In this document: positions 36,775 to 49,600 of the stretch, piece after piece
How positions within the stretch are numbered: the stretch's first letter is position 1
Layout of the letters: the number at the start of each line of letters is the position of its first letter
Assembly: GCF_965638725.1 (NCBI RefSeq)
Contig: NC_134954.1
Location: forward strand, 7,187,001 to 7,251,000
DNA length: 64,000 bases
DNA from: Aptenodytes patagonicus
Lineage: Eukaryota; Chordata; Aves; Sphenisciformes; Spheniscidae
Direction of reading: 5' to 3'
Notes under the pieces: generated by a model
Database searches by the model: none
The model's input: the letters and a program-made list of their open reading frames with translations, nothing else
Told to the model about the DNA's origin: nothing
Made by a program: the position numbers and the translations under genes

Positions 36775-38361
36775 GTCAGGATCTGTTTTTAAGATTTCTT
36801 TGTGCTCAATATTTAGCTAGAAGAAAAGAAATATAATTAGAAGACCATGAACCAGGGTAAGAGTTGTTTCTTCCAAAGGAGAAACAATGAGGGGAGGATG
36901 TCTGCTGAAGTAGACCCTCAGCCCAGGCAGCTGAGAGATGTCCACGGAAGGAAATCTCTTCAGCAGCCCATAATCGCCCTGAGTTCCAGGTAGATGTTGA
37001 TCTTTTGTTCTACCGATTTCCGTTTGGTAACTGTTTTCTGCTTTGCAGTCAAGAGCCAGAATAAGTTTGACCTATGCTTTTCCTTACCTAGTGACAAAGG
37101 AGTCTAAGGCCAAGTGTTGGTGGACACTGGTTGCTCTTCAGGGAACAAGAAACGTTAGTGCAGCAGCGTGCAGGTAGAGGCAGAACGCCTCACCTCCACA
37201 GTGTTTCAGAGTCCAAAGGGCTTGGGATATATTATTTCCTAGTTCAGTCTGACGCCAAGTGCTAGCCTGCAAAAGGAAGCCTACGGTGGCGGGTATTAGC
37301 CAGCGCGCCTTTGCCAGGTCCCAGCTGAAGAGAAAACGGTGTTTAACTCCGGGAATAGCCGTATGTCTTGGAGGTTCCTTCGCAGTTACTGGGGCTGGAC
37401 TGGGTCCAGTTTCTAGGCAACTTGTCTTTCACCAATATCTGACCGTCTATCAGCTGCCGTAATAAAAAGGGATACTGAGCAGTAATTCGTAATGGCTGAA
37501 ATGTACGGTCAGATGATTCCCCTACAAGAAAACTACTCAACGTAGTATTCAGATCATGTGTTTGCAATTCAAAGATCTGTCTTATTTAAGGATATATTTA
37601 ATGGAGGCCCATTCTTCTCTAGCCTTTTGATAGGGCCTCTAGATTCTTGCTACTTGTCTTAGGTAGCCCTGGACGTTTGTAGCGCTTTGACAAACCGTGG
37701 AGGGAAATGAGACAACAGTCTACAAATGCCTTATGGCTTTTGTGATTTTGAGTAGATGTCCAAGGTGTCAGTAATGCTTTGAAGTAATTTGGTCTCTTAA
37801 GAAAAATGTTGCGTGCATTCAAGGGCATCAAAACCAGGCAGTGTTTCTAAAATTTATATATTTCATATTTTGAGTACAATTTTGGGGTCAAAATATTCAC
37901 AGGTACCCTTTTTATTCATCCTGGTTCGTACATCTGCAAGTTTTTTTTCCCAGTGTGTTTGGGAGTGTTTTAATACTTACAGGCCACGTTTCCAAAGCTG
38001 AGTGTGGAAAGTGGTAGCATTTATCTTACTTGCTGAATGTGCTAAAACTCCGTAATATTTAACTACTTTGATAGTGTAAATTCTAGACTATATCCTCTTA
38101 ACTGCCAACTTGTTTTCCTAGTGAAAAAAGATAGAATAAAGTAATAGGTGTGTTAATTGCCAGTTAAATAGTACAGCAGGCTATGGCAACCCTCTCGCTT
38201 CCTCCTGTTTGCTGTGCATAAAGTCTCTGTTTTAATAATACCGTGTGACAGAGGATCTTTTCATTACAGTTAACCAATGTATAACAGCAAGATTTCTGTA
38301 CAAAATGAGATTTTGATGCCACTTTGGTTTTCAGCGGAACAAAACAATGCCTGGAGAAATT

Positions 38362-38392
38362 AAAAAGGAAAAAAGAAAAAGAAAGAAAAGAA
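38362..38392. repeat. Purine-rich A/G tract
   Basis: Thirty-one bases containing only A and G. Low-complexity sequence in the desert. Confidence 0.7.
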
Positions 38393-39239
38393 TCTGAGAC
38401 CATCTCGCCTACCCGCCCTCATGGACAGTAATAAGATGCAGAGTGTTTAAGGTTTTTGCCCTGTTATAGGAACCCAGGGAATGTTCTCGCTCTCAATCAA
38501 GTCGAGCATCGATGTGGCCATGAATCCTTGAAAATCCCCGGAGAGATCTCTCAGAGTAAGTATTGAATTAACTCACGTCCTGACCTGCTATTCCACCCTG
38601 TCCCAGAGAAGTCCTTCCTCCAAAAGTCCTTGGGAGACAATGCTGTGTTTTGAAGACAGATAGTCCAGAAAAGCAGGGGAAGGGTTCTGTGAACTCTTCT
38701 ACCAAAAATATAGTAAACGTACCTAGTTCCTGTCTCCTTTCCCCTAGGCAGCACTTTCCTTTTGCTGCTAACGTACGGCGTTGAAGTGCAGTGCAGGTCA
38801 CCGTGGCTTAGCCAGAGACAGACAAGACTGTCACACATTTATCCCTACTGAAAAGACGCCTACAGCTGGGTTTTCCGAGAAGCAATGTTTGAGCACTAGA
38901 CCAACACTGTGAAGGCGTACAGTGTGTCAAGGCTTGTGCAAAGTTTTAAAGTCAAAGGGTTGAATTTCCCTTACTGTTGTGCTACCAGTAGGCGCAGTAT
39001 GTTACCAGAGACTTCACCAGTTTTTGACGATGGTATTTGTAGAGAGCTGTTTCAGAAAGGGGAATATTGATTGCTACTGCACCGAGATCATAAATAGGGG
39101 ATGCGTGTAATGTTTAAGTGCTAAGGTTGTATTTTAGTATTGTTATTCAAGAACGGGCTCGCATGCATCAAAGCAAAGCCTGGACTTGTTTATGATGCTG
39201 TTAGAAATCTTCCTCCGTATGACATACGTACTAGCATTA

Positions 39240-39450
39240 ATAATGACATAATTATTAGTAGAAGTAACTTATATTATGGTAGTGTCTAGGCACTGCAAGG
39301 ACCGAGCCTCTCCATGAAAGATCTCCATGAAGTAGAGAGGCAAGGAGACAATCTTGACCCAGAGAGTCACAATTTAGGCATTAGTCTCCATGTGGATGGA
39401 TCAGCCAAAGGTGTGGGAGGAGGTAACAGTTAAACAAACATGGTCAGCGC
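39240..39450 (+). repeat. Possible ancient amniote interspersed repeat
   Basis: The order of motifs (a GTGTCTAGGCACTG-type opening, GGAGACAATC, CCAGAGAGTCACAATTTAGG, then ATGGATGG and GGGAGGAGG) resembles a very old dispersed repeat seen across turtles, crocodilians and birds. It is strongly diverged. Family assignment is from memory of the pattern and unsure. Confidence 0.35.
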
Positions 39451-42002
39451 TGTAAGCTCCTGTCGTAGTTCACCAACCTAACTGTTACCATGTTGTACTG
39501 TCCATAGGCATCGTGGCAGCAGGGAACTAGGGAATCTTTCACCACGTTACAATTCAGCAAGGAACGGGTGAGGTTCCAGCAGTGAAGGACACAGAAGAAA
39601 TCACTGCAGTTGGTGTACAACACAGAGGGATTTTAAGTAGCCTGTTTTGGGGCAAGTCTTTCCCTGAAGGGAACTCTTGGGAGTTGCTGAAACTGTTTAA
39701 GTCTGCTAAGCAATCCTGTTGGGTAAGTAAAGTGCTGTATTCAGGGCTTTAAAGCATGCCTGAGCTGTGAAAATCTCTCTCACAAAGGAGCCAATGTTTG
39801 AGGTTCGTACTGCAACATGTATATATTTATTTATTTGTAAAGCATGAAAGAGGAAATATTTCCAAGCTTGGAAGGAGAGAGGCATAATAATGTTGAAGCC
39901 TGTTTCCCTTGCACGTCCCGGGTTTCACAGAAGGAAAATTCAGGTGCGTGGGCTCAGAGGAGTCCAGGAGTCCTCTGAGAAGTGGACTTGAAAATACCTT
40001 GCAGATTGTTGTAGCAAATAAGTTGAAGTGCAGAAGAGAGGCTGAGAGGTAGCAAAGAACTGGTTAATCCTGAAATGTAAAATACATGAAAAATCTGGGC
40101 TCCGGATCTGGTTTTCAGGGAATATGTATTGCTGGGTCAGATTCTCTAGGATTTTATACATGGAAAAGTTTTACTCCTTCCCCACCTTTCCCCCAGGTTA
40201 CGCATACACATTTTTCTTCTTAGTTTTTCTTCAGCTTTTACATCTAGGTTCACAATAGCGTGAAGTAAACGCATTTACATGCTATAGCATAATATGACAA
40301 TATTTGCCTGTACAGAGTTTCATAACGCAAACCTCTGGGAAAAGGTAACTCAGGAGTTCCGGCAGTAACTTTTCCTTGTTCTGTCTTGGAAAGAAGAGAA
40401 AGATTTCTTTGTGCTCTTGATTCTGTTTACTCCGGTGCTTTCCTGTCAGCTTGAAAGGATCAGAACAAGTCTGTCCTAAGAAAAACTGGTTTTGAAAGAT
40501 TAACATTTAAACACTGTAATATTCCCCATACCACAGTGCTGAATGGATTCAGCAAAGCACTTAAACGCACACTTTAAATTGAAGTTTAAGTGAGGTTGCA
40601 CAGAATCAAGTTTATATTTGTGTTATTTTAAAATGCGTTTGAGGACCATTAAGTGCATGCATCCTTTCAGGAAACCTTTATTAGACACCAGAGAAAATTA
40701 ATTATGTGTAGATTTGAGGTAACCTTAATATGCACTGGGATTGCTCTCCATTACGTTTTGTTTTTAATGACCAGAATAGAAAATTAGAAACAAATGAAAT
40801 ATTTAGGAAACTATCATTATGACTACATCAAGCTGATCATGCAACTAAAAGGCTTTAATAATAGTGAAAAGAATATGTTCTGTAAATTTTAGAGATATAA
40901 GTCTGTATATGTTTCATTTCCAGTTCTTGGATAACAAGCGTGGAAGCTGATGGTTCCGCTTAATTTTGCTTCTCTGCTAACTTAAGTCTAGAATCAAACG
41001 AACATTTAAACAAAGGTTGATCTCTTCAACTTCCTCTTACAGTTGGAATAATATTTGAGTGAAGGAGGGCAGTAAATTGAGTAGACTGATTTAATAAAAG
41101 ACATTAACCTTTTCAGATATCTCTAGTACTTTTTCAGTTAGGAAAGAGCTAATGTATTTATGAAATACACTTGCAAAGGAGGAGCGTAGCTCCTTAGTAG
41201 GCGGTGTAGCGCTGTTTGTCCTTGGTTTACAAAAGGGATGCAAAGTTAGTCAGTTGTGCTGCTTCGAATTTTTGAAATTGTCTTTTGAGTAGTTATTTTA
41301 AAATTTTAACCTTAGTGAAACTAAAACTTATTTTAACTTGGCGTGATAACAGGGGAATTTTTTTTAAAGTATTGGCTTCATTGAGAGGGAGTCTGAATAT
41401 CACCTCTTAAGCGCCTAAGTTCTTATACTCTGGTCCTCTATAATTAATGGACAGGCTCTTTCAGACAGTGATTTAAAACCTACTTCTAGAAATATGGATT
41501 TTATAATATTACCTAAAAAAAAAGAAAATAAAAAAGGAAGAGATAATAGTCAGGAAATTCTGCTGAAGAAACAGACAAAGCAAAATGCTGGTGCACGGAT
41601 ACCGAATTTATTGGCACGGATTTTCTGACACGAGAGGCATTCATGAATGTGGGATTCTTATTTAATATTTCTCAAATGAGATTAAAAAGGTAAAAATTAA
41701 AAGTGATTGTTCTAGTAGCGTGTGCACAGGAGAGCTGGTTAAAATTGTAAAAGGTTCTTCTTCGGTATTTTGAACTTCAGAGATGAATGTTTCCTGAAAT
41801 GTCACACTTCCATTACATATGGCTCATAACCTTTAAATGTGGTTACAGTAAAACAAAACGTATTTCAGATTCAACACATTAATCCTCGATGAGAGACGTG
41901 CAGAGCTGTCATTTTCACCAAGCATTCATGTATGGTCACTGGGGTTTTCCATGGGCCTATTTATTCCACAGAGACACTTTGCCTTTTAGCAGGTAAACAC
42001 AG

Positions 42003-42016
42003 ATTTTTTTTTTTTT
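42003..42016. repeat. Poly(T) tract
   Basis: A run of about fourteen T followed by mixed T/C. Simple repeat in the desert. Confidence 0.7.
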
Positions 42017-42539
42017 TCTTTTCTCCTAGCAAAACTGAGAAAAATCTGTCCTCAAAGCAAAGCAGCTTTATGCAATCTGTAGTGCTACCCTCTTTTTTCA
42101 GTAAAACCTTCAAGGGCTAAGAAACTCATTTTCACAATGCTGCCGCAACACTGTGCTTTTATTTGCAATTTTTTTTAAAAGCATCTCCGTATTTTCTATT
42201 TTGGTTTGCAAATTCATTCATAATATGTGCTAGCCCGCGCACCCCCAGCTGTATTCAGTTCTTTGGAAGAGTGGCTTTCCTGATTAGTTTATTAGTTGTT
42301 TGCCAAACGTGATGTGTGCAATGGGTCATTAAGTAACATGGCACCGAAGGTGTATTGTTTTTTGGGGATAGAAGCATTCCCAGAAATAGTTTTAAAAGAA
42401 CAAAGGCAAATTGTTCAGAGGCGGAAAGTCAACGGCGGTTGGATCCCTCTGCCCCTCTGACTTTTATTCCGTAAAGTATGACAGAGAGTCGTTTCTGAGG
42501 GAGGAAGGAAGTTGAATGCAGAAACATCTGTGCTAAACC

Positions 42540-43135
42540 TCTAGCAACGTGGGCAGCTGAGCGGCGAATGCTCCTAACATCAAATAGGCCCGGGCTAGTG
42601 GCTGGCGGGATGGGGGAGAGAATGGGAAGAGCAAAAGCCAGAAAACTCCTGGGGTCGCCATAAAGGCATTTTAATAAGCAAAGGGGAAAAAAAAAACCAA
42701 ACCCCTAAGTGATGCAAAGGCGGTCACTCACCACCTCCCGCCCAGCCAGTCTCTGAGCAGCAGCCACCTTGGCAAGGCAACCCCCTACTTCTCCCTCTCC
42801 CGCCAGTTTTACTGCCGAGCGTGGCACTAGGTGGCATGGGGTGTCCCTTCGGGCAGTCCGGACTGCGCCCCCTCCCAGCCTCCTGCCCGCCGCCAGCCCG
42901 CTCCTGGGGAAGCGGAGTGGGAAACGGGGGACGGCCTTGACAGGGCGCAAGCACTGTTCAGCAAGAGCCAGAACGTCGGCGCCTTGTCAAGCCTGTTTCA
43001 GCCACAAATCCGAACCTCAGCACGGTACAGGCCGCTGCCGGTTCACCCGCTCCCGGCCAGAGCCAGTACAAAAACAATCCAGGTGGAACCGCGACAGAGA
43101 GACTCACAAAGGCTGCCGTTAGAAGGAAAAACACG
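42540..43135. promoter_or_regulatory. GC- and CpG-rich patch in desert
   Basis: About 600 bp of raised G+C and CpG, flanked by AT-rich DNA, 18 kb after DIPK2A. Two + strand frames (117 codons each, from about 42769 and 42831) and two - strand frames stay open through it. Openness in several frames is what GC-rich DNA gives by chance, and no known domain is seen. It may be an isolated CpG island marking an unannotated transcript or an enhancer. An A-run lies just before it (42688-42697). Confidence 0.3.
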
Positions 43136-44226
43136 TGAGGACGGTATTTCAGCTGTTTATTTCAACAATTTGTATTTAGTTTAAGTCTCTTGGGTTTTGG
43201 GGGGTATATCGTCTTGTTAGGAGAGATGATAAACTGATCTCAAATGACTAGTGGTGTATCGAACATGACCTAATTATAATGAGGTGAATGGGAAATAGAA
43301 AATTTTCTGACTGGCTGAGAAAAGCTCTGTGGGAAAGAGGTTGTCTTAACCGTGGCAGGAGGGGATGAATGGAAGTTAACTCTTGAGAGACTGCTCCAGG
43401 CACTTAGATAATTGGATGATAGGAGCTACACTGGAATCCATACAGAGTAATTCAGATTGGCTTGAAGTCATTAAAAGGACTAAATCCACTTCAGAGCAGC
43501 AGCGTGATTTTGACTACAGTTTCTTTGGAGAGCCCTGCAGTGAGTGAGCTTACGTCTCTCAAAGACGGACAGATAAACTAGTGCCCACAGTACTTTTCTG
43601 AAATGGATTTGAGTTTTTAGCAGTTAAAATTCTCCCCATAGAAATTAACGATTACCTATTACCTCAGCCACCCCACAGGACTGTGCTATTTTTTTGAACA
43701 CGAGGTTCCGTGGGCTGCACAGCTTAGTATTTATTTCAAATTGTCTGAAATATGTCAGTAAACAGCGGTGGAAAGTGTAATCTTGTACTTCGAGTCCCCC
43801 AGATGATACGCACTTCCACCTAGTTGCATGATAATAAAAATGATGGCAAATGGCCCCGAAGACCCGGCAGCTGGACCGAGAGAACAATGAAAAGCAGCGG
43901 CTGTGCTGGGCTGTGTTTGCTGCCAAGTCCGTGTGTTGTTTCAGGATATAACACGGCAGAGGAGCTGCAGGAACGGGGCAAAAGTGACTTTCAGTAAAAG
44001 CGTTGCTCGATTTTTCTGGCCTCTGTTGTTTATCAGCTAAAGGTGAAAAACCTATAATCGCCCAAAGGAATTACGGTCTTAGTCTTAAGCTCTCGAGATC
44101 TCTCATCTTAGAAGCTTTTTACTTGTTTTCAAGAGTGTGGCCTGAAAGAAATAATATAATACATAAGAGACAGCATCATTTTGGAGTCATTTGGGGGAGA
44201 GAATATAGAGAAATTGGTTGCAAACG

Positions 44227-44248
44227 CCCCCCCCCCCCTTTTTTTTTT
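44227..44248. repeat. C12-T10 homopolymer junction
   Basis: Twelve C followed directly by ten T. Simple repeat, prone to length error in sequencing. Confidence 0.85.
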
Positions 44249-45369
44249 AAGAATACAGAGTTCATAATACCTAGACTTTTATTGCTATTACAATAAACAG
44301 CACTAACATGGCAAACAAATTATTTTTTCTCTTTTTATTCTGATTTTGTAATAATGGTATAGATACAAAGGTAAAAGCCAATTGCACAGAATAACTGCAC
44401 ATTCTGAAAGGAATTTTGATAATTGTTAATATTTTGAAAAACAAAACCAGAAATTGCTGGAAAAAATGAACGCGCACTCTAAATTCTCACAAAAGTGTGT
44501 TTAATTTATCAATTATGGACAATTTAAAGCACCTATATACTTATATTTGAATGCACTTCTAGAACCTATTGTATTATCATTATTATAATTTCATTGTGAT
44601 GGTTTGATTTCAGTGTCACAAAACTTTGGTTTCAATTGTTACACATGTAAGGGAATATAAAATTAAATGGTAATATAAAAATTGATTCTGATAATTTCAA
44701 ATATGGATATGAAAAAGCAAGGCTGGAAGGAATGCTAAATACAGAATTTTGAAAGCATTCTTATTGTGACTCACAACATTGTCTCTTTTTCAAATGTTTT
44801 TTTTATATGGTATTCACAGACTGGAAAATCTATTTTCTTTTCTTTAGCTAAGAGAAACAGGTTGTTTCTTAAGGTATTAAGTGAATTAAACTTGTTTGCT
44901 GTGGACTTTGGTATACCGTAAGCCCCAGAAGTTGGTTTCCTCTGCTTTCCATCCCACTGCCGGACAGGGACAGCCGTGCTATGGTTAGGAGAGAAGAGTG
45001 CTGACCAGTCAAATAGTTGCTGACAAGCAAAAATCTTTAATGGTTGAATTCTGCTCATCTCTTGGAATGTACTAATTTGGGTCTCTCTTCTCAATGCAAG
45101 TTGACAAGAAACCTTGAGGAGTACAATTAAGTTTGAAGCCACAGCTCCTTTTTCAGAATTGGCTGAAATCAGCCAAAGGATTAAAACCTGTCTTGACAGG
45201 CGGGGGGGCTGTGTAAGCACTGCCTTCGTGGGAAAACAGGCGAACCCTACCCCTCCACAGGTCTCCTTCCTGAACCACCCACTGCCAATCAAAACCTCGT
45301 TCCCTCTGTGACTTTTTTTTTTTAATTCTTTGCTCCACCCCCCCGCCAAGTCTTTAAGTCTTTGCCAGG

Positions 45370-46645
45370 TCTGAAGCATGGCAGCCAGCATGGCTTCACC
45401 AAGGGCAAGTCCTGCCTCACCAACCTAGTGGCCTTCTCTGATGGAGTGACTACATCAGCGGACACGGGAAGGGCTACAGACGTCGTCTATCTGGACCTCT
45501 GTAAGGCCTTGGACACGGTCCCGCACAACATCCTTCTCTCTAAACTGGAGAGGTATGGATTTGATGGGTGGACTGTCTGGTGGGTGAGGAATTGGTTAGA
45601 TGGTTGCATCCAGAGGGTAGTGGTCAATGGCTCAATGTCCAGATGGAGATTGGTGACGAGTGGTGTCCCACAGGGGTCTGTATTGGGACTGGTACTGTTT
45701 AATATCTTCATCTATGACATAGACAGTGGGATCGCGCGCACCCTCAGCAAGTTCGCAGATGACACCAAGCTGAGTGGTGTGGTCAACACGCCAGAGGGAT
45801 GGGATGCCATCCAGAGGGACCTGGACAAGCTCAAGAAGTGGGCCTGTGTGAACCTCATGAGGTTTAACAAGGCCAAGTGCAGGGTCCTGCACCTGGGTCG
45901 GGGCAACTCCTGGTATCAATACAGGCTGGGGGATGAAGGGATTGAGAGCAGCCCTGCTGAGAAGGACTTGGGGGTACTGGTGGATGAAAAGCTGGATGTG
46001 AGCCAGCAATGTGCACTCGCAGCCCAGAAGGCCAACCCTATCCTGGGCTGTATCAAAAGCAGCGTGGCCAGCAGGTCGAGGGAGGGGATTCTGCCCCTCT
46101 ACTCTGCTCTGGTGAGACCCCACCTGCAGTACTGCGTCCAGCTCTGGAGCCCTCAGCACAAGACAGACACGGACCTGTTGGAGCGGGTCCAGAGGAGGGT
46201 CACAAAAATGATCAGGGTGGTGGAACACCTCTCCTGTGAAGAAAGGCTGAGAGAGTTGGGGTTGTTCAGCCTGGAGAGGAGAAGGCTTCGGGGAGACCTT
46301 CTTGCAGCCTGTCAGTACTTGAAGGGGGCTATAAGAAAGATGGGGACAGACTTTTTGGCAGGGCCTGTTGCAACAGGACAAGGGGGAATGGCTTTAAACT
46401 AAAGGGGGGTAGATTCAGACTAGATATAAGGAAGACATTTTTTTACGCTGAGGGTGGTGAAGCACTGGCCCAGGTTGCCCAGAGAGGTGGTGGATGCCCC
46501 ATCCCTGGCAACATTCCAGGTCAGGTTGGACGGGGCTCTGAGCAACCTGATCTAGTTGAAGATGTCCCTGCCCACGGCAGGGGGGTTGGACTAGATGACT
46601 TTTAAAGGTCCCTTCCAACCCAAACCATTCTATGATTCTATGATA
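45370..46645 (+). mobile_element. CR1 LINE fragment, 5'-truncated
   Basis: Coding sequence of the C-terminal two-thirds of a CR1 reverse transcriptase is followed by a short 3' UTR that ends in the CR1-type octamer repeat (ATTCTATG ATTCTATG) at about 46627-46644. CR1 elements are typically 5'-truncated and lack a poly(A) tail, as here. It belongs to a different subfamily from the copy at 54.15-57.57 kb: the 3' UTR differs in sequence and the RT residues differ at many places. The exact 5' junction is uncertain by some tens of bases. Insertion is in the same direction as DIPK2A, about 19 kb after it. Confidence 0.93.
45374..46555 (+). pseudogene. CR1 ORF2 remnant: reverse transcriptase
   Basis: The frame is open to 46402 and carries RT motifs in order: [23 protein letters not shown], the [10 protein letters not shown] block, and the catalytic FADD (in [10 protein letters not shown], about residues 131-134 of the open frame). 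The endonuclease and the N-terminal part of RT are missing through 5' truncation. Reading as CR1 requires a frame change near 46330, apparently a lost base, and a second at the T7 run 46438-46444, apparently an extra T. After these the frame reaches the family's C-terminus (GALSNLI) and a stop at 46553-46555. The copy is dead. Confidence 0.9.
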
Positions 46646-49600
46646 TAAAGCTCAGTGTGTTTTATAAACTGGACATTGTTTCTATTCAAACAGAAGGAAA
46701 GCTCTAATATTTTAGTTAGTGTTCAGAACAAGATTTTTGTCTTTTCTTGCTTTACTTTGATTTTTTTTTTTTCCCTTACCATAGATCTGTAAATATTTTT
46801 TTTCTCTGAACAGAAAAGTTGTTTCTGGTAATGTCTTAGAATATATTTGTCTCCCCTCGTGTCTAAATGAGTTCTTCCTTATCCCGTATTAGAAGTACCA
46901 CAACCTCTCCTCTGCAAAAAGCACATTCTGTAAGAAGTTAAAAACAGTAGGAAATCGAGCTAAGAAGCAGGTGCCAAATAACTTGACTGTACTTTTCACA
47001 GTTATGAGTAATCTGCACTTCTCTTTCCTAATGCCTTGACTAAAAAGGCTTATTTAGTGTGTGTGCTTCACACTGTAATGTAGTGCTTCATTTCCCTCAT
47101 AATTTCTGAAGCTGGGAGATAAAATAATGTTTTTCTGGGCCTTAGCACATTGCTTGATCTTGCAAAGTCTATTTCATGGTCTGCTAGATCCTAATGGAGA
47201 TTGCTAGTAATGACATAATATTTATTTATATAAAAGTAAATTTACTGCCAACTGTCTAAAACTTACAAGCAATTGAAGTAACAGGTTATTTTAAGTTTTT
47301 AGTTCATTTTAGCAGTATGTAAGAAAAAATATATGGACGCCACAAGTTCAACTCCCTAAAAAAACCCCAAAATACTGTATGTTTCGATGTCATGGTATCA
47401 AGATATAGTGTCTTTGCAAACTTTTAAATGAGGCTGTATATTAATGTTTCTGTTGGAGATGCATTTATGTTTGGAGCTTCCGCTTCCCAGGCCGTTAAAA
47501 TCATTTGGCAATAAATGTTACACCTCATTCGGTAAAATCAGATCAGTAATCAACCTTAAAGCTTAACCATATGCAAAAAGATGGGGAACTTCCATAGATA
47601 CTCTTGACGGGCTTTGAGAATGACCTTGATGTTAGCTGTGTTAATAGCATTTCTAACGGAGAATCTGCAGTAGGCTTTTTGCCTAGAGCCACAATGTAAA
47701 TTACTGCTGCATTGCAGAGTACGGTTTAATTGTTCAAGGGAAGGGGGGGAAAAACTACCGTTCTAAATTCCCGAGCGGGACCTACGGTACATCAATGAAG
47801 GCCAAACTGAAAAGTCCAGTATGACAATATAGATGCTGTACAAACCAAAGAGCATCAAAAGAGTTTTCTTCCCCCACAGAGCTCATTGCGCTGTGTACAC
47901 CATCTGGGATTTAACTTACAGGATGTGTCCTTTTAGTATGCACATGGAGCTCTATTTTCAAGCGGTGGTGATGTGAATGCCCCATTTCTGATGTTTTGAG
48001 GATGTTTTGTTTGAAGTTGCCAGTGTTTGGGTGGTGAGTGGTTTCTAAAATCGGATTTCTGATTTGAGGTCATCAAAATCACATTCCTTTTGCAAACACG
48101 AAACACGTTATAAACAACTAGACATCCAAAAATCTTTGTATCAGCCCATGTATGCATTTACAGTAGGGGGAAAAAGAATATTGGGAAAGATCTATCTGTT
48201 GTTCACAAGGTTAGTAATTGGATTACATATTGATTTTAATTTCAATTTTGTATCTATAGAACAGAGTGATAATGTAATGAGTTCAAAGATTTCATGAGTT
48301 CAAGTTTGAAATAGTGAAACCATGGCTTAATTTTGTAGGTCATATCAAATCTGTGCCAATAATTCTTTAGGTGATGGCACATTATGTGTGCACCAACTAC
48401 TTTTAAAGGGGTAGGGACTCTTAAAAATGTCTGTTAGCTCTGTTTTATTAAAACCTTCATATGCAGAGTGCTGGAGACACTGATGATTAGTGGCCTCAGG
48501 CAAAAAGGAACACTGTGCCTAACTTTCAGAAACCTCTCCAAGTTATCTAAAATAATAATTTTTCCACTTATTTTCTTTATTAAAGATTCAGGATCACAGG
48601 GCTTTCCAAGGCTATGAAGCTGGCAGTCTTTACTGCACAGGAAGGTTTACTGAGAGATTTAAGTTTTACAATAAAAGCATATCAGATGGTTTAAAATATG
48701 TACGCTACCTTTTCCTGTGAATTTATACAAAGCACAAGCAATGTGGAAAATAATGTTTTTAAAAGGTTGCAAGAGAAAGTTTATAACAGTATGATGATGG
48801 AGCAAAAAATGGCAAGCTTTGCCAACGTTGCGGGAGGTGGGATTTTAGGTTTTGCAGTGGTATGCTTTATCTTCTTTTCTTGTTCTTTTAAATGGTGTTA
48901 GGTTGAAGTTATACAATTTTGGTTGCTTATTTTTTTTCCTGGATAGAGCATCTGTTGCTTTTTTCCCTGCTTGGTTAGTTAACTTCAGATAGGGCATTCG
49001 AGAGAAATTGTGCTTTCACTTATACCAGTCTGAATCTGGAATAACTAATCTGGAATTTGGAGTAACAAATTGCATTCATATGCAGTTAGTCTAGAACTAG
49101 ATGGACAGAAAAAAGAGAACCTAGCTACAGTATTCATTGATGAGCAGGATGGAGACGAGACTTTAAAGACGGAGCTTTTAATTAATGTCCAAATACTTCT
49201 ATTAAATTCAGGTTTATGTTTTAGGAAAAGGTTTAAAATACAAGTTCAGGAAATAAGTTTAAGGGAAAAATTCTCTTTGATTTGCGCATATGCTGCTGGG
49301 GGAGATACCCCGTGCTCTTTCCCTGCCTTTCTAGCAGTGAGAGGCCAACATAATAAACAGGAAAGCTTCAAGAGAGCAGCTGACCCTGCAGGTTCGACTG
49401 TTCGCTGCTGCACCCTCAGCTCTGTATTCCTGCTGTTGTCCTCATTTAGGTACTGGCAAACCTGCAGTTGTTTGGTTAGCCAGTTCATGCAGCTGAACTG
49501 AAAACTCATGAGAAAAAACCCATGCTTTTCAGCTGCTGGATTTCTGAATCGGCTCCATGAACCAGTTCATTTTGCAGTTGAATTCTAGTTTGCTCTCCGT

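Larger units (their letters stand above)
26740..45365. other. Downstream gene desert, part 1
   Basis: About 18.6 kb with no recognisable coding exon. Open frames reach 151 codons (30020-30475, starting at TTG) but have no family resemblance. In mammals a large gene-poor interval also follows DIPK2A, so the emptiness is expected. It holds a TA/TG-rich microsatellite (31497-31612), CpG-richer patches (30900-31330, 42540-43130), a homopolymer C/T junction (44227-44248) and an old repeat near 39240-39450. Confidence 0.7.

Noticed and set aside
49070..49501. A 143-codon + strand frame between the CR1 copies
   Set aside because: No ATG at its start, no family resemblance and an overlapping open frame on the other strand; probably random.
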